The notes under the pieces are model-generated. The model was not told the DNA's origin, did no database searches, and saw nothing but the letters and a program-made list of their open reading frames with translations. A program made the position numbers and the translations under genes. Of a stretch of DNA of 64,000 nucleotides, positions 1 through 28,736 are shown piece by piece. This stretch comes from Tillus elongatus. Its lineage: Eukaryota > Arthropoda > Insecta > Coleoptera > Cleridae. Location of the stretch: contig OZ023270.1 in NCBI GenBank assembly GCA_964006375.1, forward strand, positions 71,700,082 through 71,764,081. The letters are read 5' to 3'. Positions within the stretch are counted from its first letter, which is position 1. Every line of letters starts with the position of its first letter.

Positions 1-1230
<1,230 letters not shown>

Positions 1231-1570
1231 ACGCATTAGTGCCAGTCTTTACAAAAGCCAGCCTGTATGTAGATCCTTAATCATGATTATAAATACCTTT
1301 TTAATTAGGTGAATATACACAAAAATTTTTGAATAATAGCAGGGAGTCTAACACCGCAATGTATAATTTTGCTTGAAGTTTGTAAAAATCACAACTTGTA
1401 ATTAAATTACACATATGTAGTATTCATGTTGATTATTATATTTAAGAAGTGTAAACAAATTATGCTTTTACTGACAAGGCTAAAACCTACACATTTTGTA
1501 CCATTTAGTAAAACACTTCCGATCATAATTATCTATTTGTACAACATCAAGCGTTACGTTATTTAAGTAA
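1231..1570. other. AT-rich stretch, no gene seen
   Basis: Unique-looking AT-rich DNA between the microsatellite and the first OBP exon. It probably contains the upstream regulatory region of that gene, but no specific site can be supported. Confidence 0.5.
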
Positions 1571-1584
1571 CATAAATAAATAGA
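1571..1584 (+). promoter_or_regulatory. possible TATA-like box of OBP gene 1
   Basis: An ATAAATAAATAG tract lies about 55-65 bp before the ATG at 1637. A CACCAGTG stretch about 30 bp downstream resembles an arthropod initiator. The position is plausible but the match is weak. Confidence 0.25.
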
Positions 1585-1636
1585 CGGACCAGTTACCTAT
1601 TCCAACTCACCAGTGCCTTAAAATACATTTTTAAAA

Positions 1637-9132
<7,496 letters not shown>

Positions 9133-9145
9133 ATCTTATCCTATC

Positions 9146-9158
9146 AATAAAAAAATAA
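9146..9158 (+). terminator. polyadenylation signals of OBP gene 1
   Basis: Two AATAAA hexamers occur 14-26 bp after the stop codon, as expected for a short 3' UTR. Confidence 0.65.
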
Positions 9159-9454
9159 AGTAGTAAATGTAGATTAATGGTTAAGGTAGACTACAACATC
9201 ACATAATATATAGGTTCCGTATTTCAAACGGCCAGAAGAGTGTTGGATTAGTTTTAGCATTATTTCTGGTGGTAAACTTCTTCTTTAGTAGAATTATAAT
9301 AAAAAATTATTGCTCATACAAGTTGCTTTATTTACACACATACAGCGATGATTTCCATACATTCGCGGTGGAGGGACCGGTATGGCTGACTCACAAACAA
9401 ACCTAACGTTAATGAAATAAAATTCAATAGAATAAGTTCTTTGGTTAACGACGA

Positions 9455-9867
9455 GTATCACAGGGGCCATAACTTCAACCCCAACAGCCGCCACGGAGGT
9501 GTTGCTGGATCTGCCCCCCCCTTACACTTAGTTATTATGGGGGAGCCCAGGCTAGGACTATAGAGACTAGCCTGCAATGGTAAACTGAAGATCAACCCAA
9601 TATTCAGGGGCCACTGCAAAATTCAGAAGATCGTGAAGGAGCCCAAGCTTGAAATGAATTCAAACTTCGCGAGCTCGCAAATCTGCAGGGAAAACAATTT
9701 TACAGTGGAAATCGCCGACCGCGAGGCATGGCGGGAGGAGACGCTGGGCATACCACGGGACGCGATCGTCTGGTTCACGGACGGATCCGGCGGGGAGCGT
9801 GGTACCGGGGGCAGGTGTTTATTCGGAAGGACCGAGGGTAAGTCATAGTATTTCCCTTGGATCCCAT
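9455..9867 (+). mobile_element. LINE-A1, inverted 3' piece (RNase H region)
   Basis: A + strand segment matching A3 from about 49600 to 49990. It encodes the region before the RNase H domain and its first motif (IVWFTDGSGGERGTG at 9765-9810). It stops abruptly at about 9867, where the next piece of the same family runs on the opposite strand. Premature stops and frameshifts are present. Confidence 0.8.
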
Positions 9868-12787
9868 TCCAGCTCCAGCAACAGCAACACCTCCAGATCC
9901 AGCAACACCTCCATGGCGGATGTTGTGGTTGAAGACATGGCCCCTGTGATGCCTATGCAAGCCATCCTTTGGATCTTGCCTAGTTTTCATTTTGCACTGG
10001 ATTGTGTCAACTTAGGCCACCAGACCAGTGCCGCGTATGTTAACGATGGTCTGACCACCCTTGTGTACAGCCAGTGGACCATACTACGTCTTAGTCCCCA
10101 CGTTTTTCCATATAGCTGCCTAATGGCGGCTAGGGTCATGACTGCCTTACGCAGTATTTTTTCAACGTGACCATTCCAGGTTAGCTTAGAGTCCAATACA
10201 ACCCCAAGATATTTTACCTCCCTTGCCATTTGAATGTTCCTACCGTATAGAGTGAGAGTTCTGTGGCTCTCCCACTTCCTCCTTCTCGTAAACGGTATGA
10301 CGGTTGCTTTCTCGGGACTTACCCCGAGCCCTTGACCAACCGTCCACCCTTCCACCACTGTCAGTGCTGTCTGCATGCGCTCCCACACTGACTGTGTAAC
10401 CTTTCCTCGGACTATGATGACAATGTCGTCCGCATAGCCCTGTACCTCATACTCCCCTGCGGACACCCTGCCACGACCCCCGCCAGTAGAGTCCCTCCCG
10501 CAAGTGAAGTGAACACCGCCCTGTCCCTTGGCATGGGACCGAAACAACTGCAGCAGGTGTCCTCTATTCCACGCTCCCTGACAGCTGCCAGAACCGATCT
10601 GAATGAGGTGTTGCTGAAGGAAGGCTCCCCGTTCTCCAGCGTATTCTCCAGTTTCAGCACCGGTTGGTGCAGTGCTGTTTCTGTTGAGAATCCTGCTCTG
10701 TATGCAGATTGTCCGCAGTGTAGGGGATATGCTTCTAGTACACGCACCTAATGTGCCGGTCGAGCAGTTTATCCACTGTTTTTAGCAAGAAAGACATGCG
10801 AGTTATTGGCCTCAGGGACCTTGCCTGGTCTGTTGGACGCCCTAATTTAGGAATGAATACAACCCTGACCGGTCTCCATGCCCTCGAAATGTACCCCAGA
10901 GCCAGGCTGGCCCTCATAATGAGGGTAAGTATATCTATCCGCTGTTGGAGCATCATGGGCATTATTCCATCAAATCCCGGGGATTTGTATGGCTTAAAGC
11001 TGTTAATGGCCCATCTGATTTTTGCTCCAAGTAACCACCTCTTTAGCGACTGTCCAGTCTACTCTAGATGGCCGCCTATAAGGCGCCTCTCTTTCTGAGT
11101 GTTCCCAGTCCGGAGGTGATTGGTTTATTATGTTACAGCCGGGGAAGTGCATCTGGAGTAAAACTTCCATAGTTTCCTCCCCCGAGCGTTTAAAGCCTCC
11201 CATGCATGTTCTAAGGGAGCCTATGTTGGTCTGAGTGCCCTTGGACAGGATCTTGTGTAGTCGAGCACTCTCGGACGTGTTCTCCACTTCCTCGCAGTGC
11301 CTCCTCCAGGACTCCTTCTTGGTGTCCCTCAGTCTTTTAATATAGGTCGTTAGGGACTGTCTATTTTCATCCCTTGCTCCGACCTTTTGGCCGCGTTAAA
11401 CAGTTCACTAACCTGCGTTCTCCTTTGCCTGAAGTCCTTATTCCACCACGGGACGTTGCTGGTGGACGCTCTCATTTTCAGAGGGCAGTTGGCGTTATAG
11501 GCCGAGGTGATTGCGTTTCGTAATTGGGCTGCCTCAATCTCGAGGTCTATTGAATTGTCTATGGTACTGTTAACCCCTGTAGTTCCACTGCTAGGTCTGC
11601 CCTGTAGGCTTCCCAGTCCGCCTTGCGGGGGTCCCGGTACCATACCGTTTGTCTTTCGACGTTCGCGATTTCAAACCGGATGTATCTGTGGTGTGAGCTA
11701 CGCACTTCTCCAGACACAGACCAGTTCTTAGCAAAGTTACCCATAAACTGGGTGGAAACTGTTAGATCTAAAACTTCCTCACGCCGTGTTGTGACGAAGG
11801 TCGGTTTATTACTTCTATTCAGTATGTCTAAGTTAAATATCATAAGCAATTGTAAAAGTGCCTCACACCTAGAGTTTGTGTTCGAGCTTCCCCACAACTC
11901 AGGGTGCGCGTCCGCATCCATGCCGATGATGGTCTGCCATCCACCTGTTCTGCTACCCACCATCAGCTGCTCCAATTCCTTGGGTGGAGGAGGGTCCGTG
12001 CTGTCCCCTGGCAGATAGGCTGACCCGACAGTAATATCCCTCGGCCCATCCGCTCCTCCACATCGGATTTTGATCGTTGCCAGGTCCCTGGAACACGAAT
12101 TTACTAAAGGCAGAAACTCTATCCCTTCCCTGACAAAAATGCAGGCCCTCGGATTCTCGCTAGATCTGCTGTAGATGAGCTTTCCAGCAGCTCCGCCGAC
12201 TCCCTTGATCTCTCCTTTATAGGAGTACGGTTCCTGGATGAGGGTCACATCCGTGTTTCTCAGAGCCGTCAGTAGTCCGGTTGGGTCTGCCCTACTGTGT
12301 TGGAGGTTGACCTGAAGGAACCTAAGTCTCATCAACCCCTGGTTGCTTCCCCAGTGGACGGCACGAGTCTGTAGCCGGAGCCACTCCTCCAGCCTTATTG
12401 GATTTGGTTCCATATATATTTATGATCTTCATGTTGTTCCCACGAAAACGGAGGAAATACTGTCCACACCATCAGAACCCCCTATGTAGTGCAAGGTGGG
12501 TTACTCTGGAGGGTTGCCCGGTACTCCAGAGGTTCCGTTCGCGACCCCATCACCCTGGTGGCATCCATCCCCAGGCACAGGTCACGTGACACCGTATATT
12601 GGGGGAGTTTATTTCGACCTCCTTGTCTAGATCCGCCATGTTTAGTTATCAGTAGGGCCACCTCGTGCAGGATGCGGCTCTTCACCGCGCATGACGGTGT
12701 TGAGGAAAGCTTCATCGAGAGCTTATGTTGTTGTTTCCACTTCCTCAGCTTGCCCCCTGGACTCCTTTGGCCTACGACTCCTTGACC
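9868..12787 (-). mobile_element. LINE-A1: LOA-like LINE with ORF1 deleted and tail inverted
   Basis: The minus strand reads from the element 5' end (GGGGTCAAGGAGTCG at about 12787) through the 5' UTR. At about 12350 it jumps from the start of ORF1 to the last codons before ORF2, removing almost all of ORF1. It then runs through endonuclease (11559-12413; LIQEPYSYKGEIKG, GMDADAHPELWG), linker, RT with YADDI (near 10440) and MAREVKYLGVVLDSKLTWN (near 10200). Sequence ends at the inversion junction near 9868. Multiple frameshifts; dead copy. It lies between the two OBP genes. Confidence 0.85.
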
Positions 12788-12929
12788 CCAAACAAATCCT
12801 TACTTGTACAGGGAATCTTATATCCAAAAGTTAAAAGTTTGGGCAGGGATTCTAGGAAATTGAATTGTTGGTGCAATTTTCATTCCTGGTAATTTGACTG
12901 GAGATATGTATCTTAATTTGCTGGAGAAT

Positions 12930-13345
12930 GTAAAACGACCAGCATCATAACATTAGTCACCTACATTTTCAGCAGGATGGTGCCCCTTCTCACAATGAAG
13001 CATGGTTATGAGATTTTTTGAATAATTATTACCTATGTAGGCTGGTATTTGATTTTAACATAACCGCTCTTTTGAAGGGGATATAGTGTTGAAAATATAT
13101 AAAGAATATTGCGAGATTAAGGCTAGTTATTTCAGGTTTGTTTAATTTTTTTAATCTTAGGTCAGTATATAGCAAGAAGAGGTCCTATTCAATGGCCAGA
13201 TAGATCTCCAGACCCAACTCCTCCAGATATTTTTCTATGGGGGATATTTAAAAAACGAGGTCTTTTAACTTAATCACAACATTTTGCAAAAACTGAGGGA
13301 GAGAATTACCACTAAATGTCACAGGAGGATTTGATCACAGATCTT
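12930..13345 (+). pseudogene. DDE transposase C-terminal fragment (Tc1/mariner-type)
   Basis: The + strand encodes HFQQDGAPSHNEAWL (12965-13010) and, further on, RPIQWPDRSPDPTPPDIFLWGIFKKRG (13180-13265), the second and third catalytic blocks of insect mariner-like transposases, with stops between them. Only the C-terminal half remains, directly before LINE-B2. Confidence 0.7.
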
Positions 13346-13369
13346 TTAGGTGGTAGTGGACTTTTCCTT

Positions 13370-16300
13370 TACGTGACAGTAAAGGATTTTTTTACGCCCG
13401 AGGAGGTACCACCCCTTACATCAAGGGGGGCGGTGGAGTCCCAACAAACGTTTCCGTTTCTGGTGTATGAGTCGGTTTCCCTTATAACCAAAATGATGAT
13501 GGCTCCTCCTTGTACAAAAGATTCCGGAGATAAAATACCCCACCATTCGGATCTCCGGGAGATGGGTGTGCAGGGGGCGCCGGCATCAAGATTTAACATA
13601 TGCTTCTCGAATATATGTGGCCTAACTTCTAACCTGAACTCCGTCCACCATTTCCTCCAGGCTAATAAGCCCCAACTCCTCTTCCTAACCGAAACCCAAA
13701 TAACTACCAAAACAGCCACTAATTACCTTAATTTCTCGGGGTATGAGCTCCTTACTTCCTTTAGTTTGCATGAAGGCGTGTGCGCATACGTCCGTAGAAA
13801 TATACCCTGCACCAGATTCCCCAATTTAGAAGCTGGAAGAAAAGACATACTTTGGATGAAACTCCCTCTCAGGGCTGCAGCTAAATTCATCTGTTGCATT
13901 TACCGGTCACCTTCTGACAACAACTTTGTCCAGCTCTTCGATTACCTGATTTCTGAATATCCTTTCTCCGAGGTCACTATTCTTGGTGACTTCAATGTCC
14001 ATAATAAGGAATGGCTAGGATCTTCAAAAACCGATCCACAAGGGAGAGTAGCGGAGGCCTTTGCAGTCAGCAATTCTTTAGCCACTATGGTTCAGCAACC
14101 TACTTACTTTTCACGTATCCCAACACACAGCTCAAATTCATTGGATCTCCTTATTACTACAAAACCTGAGTGCTATAAGACATCAGTCATCGCCCCCCTT
14201 GGTCGCTCAGACCATGGCATGGTCACTGCTTCCAGTGCAATGCAACCCGAGGTTCGTTTGGCACTACAATTCCGCGAACTGGGACGAAATGCGGGATTGC
14301 TTTTCCTCATTTTCATGGGCGTCTGTCTGCTTCTCTCATCCTGACCGCTCTGATATTTCACAAAACGTCACCGAAATTATCCAAGCTGGCATGGAATTAT
14401 TTATTCAACGTACACAGAAAACATCTTCAGCCACTTAAACGTTCTGGTTCTCTAAATCCTGTGACAAGGCTAGACTTGAAAAGGTCAAAGCTCACAAAAC
14501 GCTTCTGCACAATCCCAGTCAAGAAAACCGTCAAGCATTTAACGACGCAAGAAACAGCTATGTCCGCATTCTTTCTGAGGCGAAAAACTCGTTTAATAAC
14601 CACATCAAAAACAAATTCCTCTCAAGCTCTACCGGCAGCAAACCCTTTTGGACTCCCGCTAAATCTATTGTGAATAATTTCTGCAAGAGCACGTTCCCAC
14701 CTCTTGTTTCAGGGGATGAAATTGTTTCTACCGCCCTAGGCAAGGCTGAACTTTTTGCCCCGTTGTTCGCCGGCAATTCTACTCTTAACCCACCTTCAAA
14801 TGTTCAACCACCAACAGTCCCCAATGTCGCGCATTAAATGACGGATATCATTTTCAAAACCAAAAAGGTACGAAAGATGCTCTCTTCTCTTAATACCAGG
14901 AAAGCCTCTGGCCTTGACGAGAAATTGTTCTCAAAAAATGCGCACCAGAACTTGTTCCTGTCCTGACTCGTCTGTTTCAGACATCTTCCAATAGACGCAT
15001 ATTCCCTAGTAACTGGAAAACTGCTCGAGCACAACCCGTCCCCAAGAAAGGATACAAAGCGCTTCCTAGCAACTACAGGGCTATTTCTCTCAGTTTAGTC
15101 GTCTTTAAAGTGATGGAAAAGTATATAAACACCGAATTACTAAAATTACTTGAAAAACACAGTCTAATCCACGACAGGCAGTATGGATTCCGTCAGTGCA
15201 GATTAACTGCCGACCTCCTCTCCTTTGTCGCCAATTCTTGGAACAAGTCTATGGAACTACACGGTGAATCCCAGATTGTCGCTCTAGACATATCCAAAGA
15301 ATTCGACCAGGTCTGGCACGCAGCGCTGCTTAATAAACTTCCGGCCTATGGCCTACCACCAAAACTCTGTGCATGGACAGCAAATTTCCTCTCCAACCGG
15401 AGCATTTCTGTTGTCGTGGATTGCCATTCCTCTAAACTGTATCCAATTAATGCAGGAGTCCCACAAGGTTCAGCTTTAGCCCCTACTCTGTTTCTTCTCC
15501 ACATCAATGACCTCCTCTCTAGCACATCCAAGCCAGTTCACAGTTATGCAGACGACAGCACCATCAACTAAAATATACAATATTCTAAGCCTGTCTCTTT
15601 AGCCCAATTAGATGATGATCGCAAACTTATGGAGGGTTCTGTCTCTGTGGATCTCCAAAAAATAATAGACTGGGGAAGTAGAAATCTTGTACAATTCAAC
15701 TCCAGCAAAAATCAGTCTTGCTGTCTATCTCATAAGATATACACCAGCCCTAGACCCATCACAATGAACAACCAAGTTATCCAAAGTAATGAGTCCTTTT
15801 CACTTGTTGGCATTTCTGTGGATCAAAATCGCAATTGGCACCAACATGTCACATCAATTGCAGAAGCGGCTGCTAAGAAATTAGGTTTCATCTTCCGGGC
15901 TCGCAAATACTTTTCACCAGCTAATCTCTATACCTTACATACTTCACAAATAAGACCCAACTTCGAATACTGCTCCCACATCTGGGGTGCCGCTGCCGCT
16001 TCTACACTCGCTATCCTGGACTCCATTTAGAAGAGAGCTGTACGTCTCATCAGTGACCCTACCCTCACCCAAAGGCTGCCATCCCTTGCCCACCAACGTG
16101 CCGTTGGCGACCTCTCTCTTTTTTATATATATGTGCAAGGGCACTGCTCAGAGGAGCCTTATTCCATAGTTCCGCCACCTGCTGCCCCCAACAGATCTAC
16201 CAGGGGAACAGAGCGAATGCACCCTTTTACTGTCCAGGTCACCAGACATAGAACATCTTGTTATGCCCACTCTTTTGTACCGAGGAGTTCCAAGTTGTGG

Positions 16301-16442
16301 AATTCCTTGCCGGCACATGTTTTTCCTTCTTCTCTGAACCTCCAAACCTTCAAGTCCAGAATTAACAAGCTGCCTCTTTCGTCCTTGTCGACACCCACAG
16401 TACGATAGTATTTAGGCTGTAAGCCCTCGTGGTGTGTTGTTG

Positions 16443-16444
<2 letters not shown>
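13370..16444 (+). mobile_element. LINE-B2: longest CR1/Jockey-type LINE of family B, mutated
   Basis: Contains an apurinic endonuclease domain (13562-14270: FNICFSNICGL, LLFLTETQ, VTILGDFNVHNKEW, GRSDHGM). A linker and RT follow (15110-15571: HDRQYGFRQ, ALDISKEFDQVWHA, GVPQGSALAPTLFLLHIND, SYADDS), then a C-terminal region to 16408. The consensus A of SKAFDQ is E here and at least five frameshifts or stops break ORF2. It is the only family-B copy here with the endonuclease almost complete. The 3' end (GTGGTGTGTTGTTGAA) runs straight into (AT)n. The 5' limit is uncertain because a transposase fragment abuts it. Confidence 0.88.

Positions 16445-16528
<84 letters not shown>
16445..16528. repeat. 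(AT)n microsatellite at the LINE-B2 3' end
   Basis: 84 bp of AT directly after the LINE-B2 3' terminus. Either the element ended in a simple-repeat tail or it inserted into the tract. Confidence 0.96.
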
Positions 16529-16532
<4 letters not shown>

Positions 16533-16980
16533 GACTATTATTGTATGGAAGCCAACGATGGTCATTGTGCGCAATTATTAAATTAAAAATACAATTGCTG
16601 ATTCTTTTTCTCTAAAACACCAAAATCACTTTTTTATAGTTAAGTACCTACACAACAACTGGAACTCAATATTAGTGGAGACACATATATGAGATATTTT
16701 ACCGTCCCACAGGATACTATTTACTATGTTAAAAAGGTTAGAACCTGTGTTTATTTATAGGAATATTTCCGTACTCAGGTTGGTTATTTTTATAACGTGA
16801 GAATCATCACACTGTACTTTGAAAACATGTTAATTATGAATTAAAGCAAATACAATTATTTTCTAGTTAGCTATGTCACACCATCTGTGTCCAAAATATG
16901 TTTGATCGGAAATAATAAATTATATTCGATGTGCACTGCTGGATTACTGACAAGACAATGTTACCTATTCTTTTGTTAAT
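16529..16980. other. AT-rich DNA, no gene seen
   Basis: No coding sequence or repeat recognised. It is the presumed upstream flank of OBP gene 2. Confidence 0.5.
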
Positions 16981-16982
16981 TC

Positions 16983-16992
16983 TATATAAAAG
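16983..16992 (+). promoter_or_regulatory. TATA box of OBP gene 2
   Basis: TATATAAAAG lies 66-75 bp before the ATG at 17058, leaving room for a start site about 30 bp downstream and a short 5' UTR. The match to the TATA consensus is strong. Confidence 0.6.
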
Positions 16993-17057
16993 ACAACATA
17001 AATATGTGTTTCTGGTCAAATACATTTATTTTGATTTGTCTGTGAATCTACCTGAAA

Positions 17058-24315
<7,258 letters not shown>

Positions 24316-24925
24316 AAATATATCGCTTAATACGTTTAAACATTTACAATCATACGACATGTAAAAATTTTAAAGTATAAATTAATATATTTTTTGAACG
24401 TAGTTATGAATTATTTTTAATTTGTTCTCTTTGCCACTAGATAATGTTCACAAAACGATAAAATATTAAATGCAAATGTGGAGGAAATATGTTCCAGAGC
24501 AATGTTCGCTGGGCATTCACTGTGGTTGTGTGACGAGTGTCCTTGTTTCACGTAATTTCTAATTTAAAAAAATATCTACTACTCATACTCATACTACGTC
24601 TTTTACAGGTTGTCTTTTGGAGTGACCATTCGAGGTTCACCGCCAACGCTGGCGGATGTCTTCATTCTTAAAAAAAATCAGGTGCATGCTCTTTGCCTCG
24701 CGTTTAAGTTATTGTAGGTTCCCGTTTAGGGAGTTTCGCATCATGGCACTGCTTTGTATAAATATTCTCAAGTCGCTTTACTTTAATTATAAAACGTAGC
24801 ACAGATCAACAACCAGTCGAGAGGTACACAGTTATAATACACGAAGTACTGATTGGGTTTTACCATTACCAAGACTAGAGGTATACAAAAAATTTCCACA
24901 ATATCTAGTGATAAAACTGTACTTA
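24316..24925. other. 3' flank of OBP gene 2, no further gene seen
   Basis: AT-rich. No clear AATAAA close to the stop and no recognised repeat apart from its right border, where the long inverted-repeat element starts. Confidence 0.45.
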
Positions 24926-25396
24926 TACAGTGTGTCTAAGATAAGGATGGGATAGCATTGGGATATAGGAAATAGTAGGACTTATAGTTTTGTTAAAATT
25001 ATAAAAAAGTTGTGCAATTTAAGTACCTTTTACATGCTTTTTTAAAAGTGAGCTATCTTTTGACAATTTTGATTTTTGTTTTGAAAAATGCAATTTTCTC
25101 GAAATTGGTTTTTATTTTTTCACATAGCAAAAAATGATGTACTATTTTTTTGTAATTTTTAAGCTGAATTAGATTATGTTCACGGATTTTTTTATACGAC
25201 GTTTCATCTGCGAGCATCATAACCTAACTTTTTTTAAATACGACCCTGTTATTTTTATAACAAAATATAAAACTATTTTCAAAACTAAATTAAACGATGT
25301 ATCATTTGTAATGGTGTAAATATGTTTTCAGCTTGTTTTAGCCAAAAAAGGAAATTATTCAGGAAAAATCTCCTGACTACGGCCCTGTATGCTTGA
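24926..25396 (+). repeat. left terminal inverted repeat
   Basis: Pairs with 29331-29820 plus 28370-28394. It carries GATGAAACGTCG on the minus strand, a block also seen in the right arm. Confidence 0.8.
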
Positions 25397-25663
25397 AAAA
25401 CATTTATTTATTTGTAATAAATAAACCAATAAAATAAGTAAAATTCATGAAATGTAGATACCTTATTGTGTCTGTGTGTGGTATTGTTGTTGGCATTGAG
25501 ACTTTTTCTCATTAGCCACAAATTGTAAATTAAAATCTCGTTTCATTCCCGCCAATTTTTGTTTCTGTTCGAACACGACGGCACCCATATCAAGCAATAT
25601 GTACAGCAGGTAATTACTACATAACTAAATACATAATTATTATTTTTTTACATAAATATATAT

Positions 25664-25668
<5 letters not shown>

Positions 25669-25731
<63 letters not shown>
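25669..25731. repeat. (TA)n microsatellite
   Basis: 63 bp of TA inside the long inverted-repeat element. Confidence 0.95.
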
Positions 25732-25738
<7 letters not shown>

Positions 25739-25829
25739 TATTCTTTATTTTTTAGTTAATATTTTTTATTATTTTTTGTTTTAATTATATACTTTTTTTT
25801 CAGTAATTATTATATTTTTTTTAATCTTT

Positions 25830-25837
<8 letters not shown>

Positions 25838-25908
<71 letters not shown>
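25838..25908. repeat. (TA)n microsatellite
   Basis: 71 bp of TA inside the long inverted-repeat element. Confidence 0.95.
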
Positions 25909-25911
<3 letters not shown>

Positions 25912-26134
25912 ATTATTTTATTTCATTAATATTATTTTTTTCATTTAAAAGACATGGGGATTGAAACTGGGACACTTGGCGCCGAGGGGTCCGTCATGGC
26001 TCACTAGACAAACATGAATTAGACCACGGTTTGGTAGGTACTTCACAAGAGGGGTGGACATACAAGGCTCTACTTACATCGAGTTCACAAATTGTTTCTT
26101 AATACTAAAATACTAACCTAATTATAACTAATCA

Positions 26135-27010
26135 TTATTTACATTTTTAGTTTGCATTCTTTTAAAAACTTAAATATTACTTTGTATACAAAATAATCTA
26201 ACAAAGCTAAGACGTGACTTAGGTTTGAGGGGAAATATATATGTTTTGCAAAGAGTTGCTCAGGCATCTTTTTACGGGGCTGCTCATAGTACGAACATTG
26301 AAAAAATATATGATTTAGGTCACAAACATAACTACGGTCACAACCACAAACATCTGTATTTGCCAACCCTATGCGATAAAGGTGAGAGGGGTAGGCACCA
26401 TGACTGGATTTTAGTCTGACCATAGTGGTGTTGTAATCTCTACTCTCTATTTTTCCTTAATAGGTTTTGGCAGCTCAGGATATAAAAAAAACATATGGGT
26501 TTTGTGACTTTTCCACGTATGTTTTCCACTCTAGGGCCCATTCTTGGTTTTGATCTATTTTTATTTGTAGATATAAGTCTTTGTAAGGCACCTGTGTTAG
26601 GTCTGCTGTAACTTTGTTTATTGCTGTTTTTACAAGTTTATCAACAGTTTCATTACCTTTAACATTTTCATGACCCTTTATCCACAAAAACTTTACAACG
26701 CAACCTTGCTTCTGTAGGTTATGACAAATTTTGGCTATGTCGCAGGCAATATGATTGGTATACTGTTTTGGGCCAAAGCCTGTTAGTGTCAACAATGCTG
26801 CCTGACTATCACTTAAAATTAATAGTTTTTTATATACTTGTTTTTCACACCAGTCTAAAGCGTATTTTATTGCATACAGCTCAGCGGTGTATATGGATGT
26901 AAAAGAGCTCAGCTTAAATATGGCTCAAAATTTTATTTTTGCTTCAAAGAAAGCGCAACCAACTCCCTCGTCGTTTTTTGCTCCATCAGCATATATTTTT
27001 GTGAAGTCTT
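26135..27010 (-). mobile_element. LINE-H: RNase H and C-terminal end of an I-like ORF2
   Basis: The minus strand encodes a ribonuclease H domain with its acidic residues in order: KIYADGAKNDEGVGCAFF (near 26950-27000), YTAELYAIKYALDW, LSDSQAALLTL and LWIKGHENVKGNETVDKLVK. A cysteine/histidine cluster (CGCDRSYVCDLNHIFFQC) follows and the natural stop is near 26139. A few stops break it. RNase H after RT is typical of I, LOA and Loner-type LINEs. Confidence 0.75.
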
Positions 27011-27199
27011 CATGTTAGTTCAACATATCTAAAACGATGATATTGTTGAGGTTAGGAAATTCTGTATATGTTGGAATTATTATTAAAAATTTTGCTAATG
27101 CTATTTCGAAGTTATCCAAAAATATTGCTGGTTTGTTTGTGCACGCTATGTGATTTTGTATACTAGAAGTATTTAGAATAGATACCTTATTATCTAATG

Positions 27200-28000
27200 A
27201 ATATTATACAGAGTAGATTATCAGTCTTAATTACAAAAGATATTCAGACAAATCACCATTAGTTTCTAAGCATAGGTCACATCGTCTAACTGTGAAATGC
27301 CCCTAAAACCAGTTGACGTAATCTTTTCTCCGTATGAAAATTACGTAGGTACACGTAGTCTTTGATATACCCTCAATGGTGGAAGTCAAAAGGTGTCAGA
27401 TCCGGCGATCGGCAGGCCAAGAAACCGCCGCATGCCTACCTTTACATTTGTCCGGAAATCTATTTGATAGGTATTCTTGAACAGGTTTAGAATTATGAGA
27501 CGGGGCGCTTGTCTTGCTGGAACCAGATGTTATTGACTTCGGCTAATTGTAAGTTAGCATGGGACCATTGTTCCAAATCACTCTGAAGCGAATTTTGACA
27601 CCGGTCGAAAGTTAGTGATCTATGATAAAAAATGGCCCAATTATCCTTGTTCTCAACATTCGAAAACAAATCTTGTAATCAAACGGTGTTGGTGCCTAGA
27701 CGTTTTGTATAAACGCGGATTTCTTCTGGACCAAAAATGTGTATTTCGATGTTAAATATTTAGTTGTTGTAACGATACTTTCATCAGACCATAATATTTT
27801 ATTAACAAAATTGTTATTCCCTTGACATTTTCTAGTGTACCGCTCACAAAATGCCCTTTGTCTTATATCGTCCCCCAACATTCTAACCGATGTTGTAGGG
27901 TGTTGTGCTACAGCTAACAGTATATTATTTTGGGTTACTTCATTGCATGCTTCTAGTAACAGATGGTTTCTTAGATGAGCCATACTGCAATAAATTGTTA
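27200..28000 (-). pseudogene. degenerate mariner-type transposase
   Basis: The minus strand shows FVNKILWSDESIVTTTKY (27700-27830), the typical first catalytic aspartate block. Further on come WFQQDKRPVS and LTPFDFHHRGYIKDYVYLRNFHTEKRLRQLV. Stops and frameshifts throughout. Confidence 0.68.
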
Positions 28001-28429
28001 ACTATTCCTCCATATATCTCTTTATTAGGCTGTACTCTTTCAGGGTAATAATTTACTCAGCTTTGCGAGTATTACTATGGCACAAAATTTTAACATGTCG
28101 AACTTTCTCTCAAAAGAAAAATTTCAAGCCATTTTTAAACATATTAAAAGAGCATGTACCCAATTAACTTTACTCTAACAAAGCAAAGTAATTAACAGTG
28201 ACATTTCTGTTGTTAAAAGACCACTATTTTCCTTAGAGACAGCTTGTTGTTTATTTGTCAAAGCTCACTATGTTTAGGGCGGCCTTATGATAATACGATT
28301 TATGTCTTACATTTTAATGACTAAGAAAATGTGACGGTTCATTCAATTTTCAAAATGTACGACCTTCCGAAATAAATGTTTTTCAAGCATTCAGTAAGAC
28401 TAGATGCATTCTCGCAACAATTAGAACCG

Positions 28430-28470
28430 TAGACCGGTTTCGCTCTCATTAGAGCTCTTCAGTACGGCAT
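28430..28470 (-). ncRNA. hammerhead-ribozyme-like core, unit 1
   Basis: On the minus strand CTGAAGA (fits CUGANGA), a perfect 5-bp stem II (GCTCT/AGAGC), then GAAAC and a 4-bp stem III (ACCG/CGGT). The base after CGGT gives a GUU cleavage triplet. The closing pairs of stem I are poor, though CAATT/AATTG lies just beyond, so activity is uncertain. Confidence 0.55.
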
Positions 28471-28736
28471 ACCAATTGCAGCAAAAATGCACCAAAAATA
28501 ACACGGCTATCGTATAGCCAGTCTTAAAACACTAAGTGAGTGGCGAACGTGTCGCCACCTAGTTCGGAACCAAGTACTATGTTGTCACGCCCTCTCCAAC
28601 TAACACAGAGTATTAAAAATAGAGACGGTATACAACTAACTAACAATTTAAAAAATTGTTAGCCCTGGCCCATTTCTACCCCAATATAGGGACAAAGTAT
28701 GTAAGACTAGATGCATTCTCGCAACAATTAGAACCG

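Noticed and set aside
13316..13560. Native N-terminus of LINE-B2 ORF2 at the ATG at 13316
   Set aside because: The first codons overlap the end of a mariner-type transposase fragment, so the ATG is probably fortuitous.
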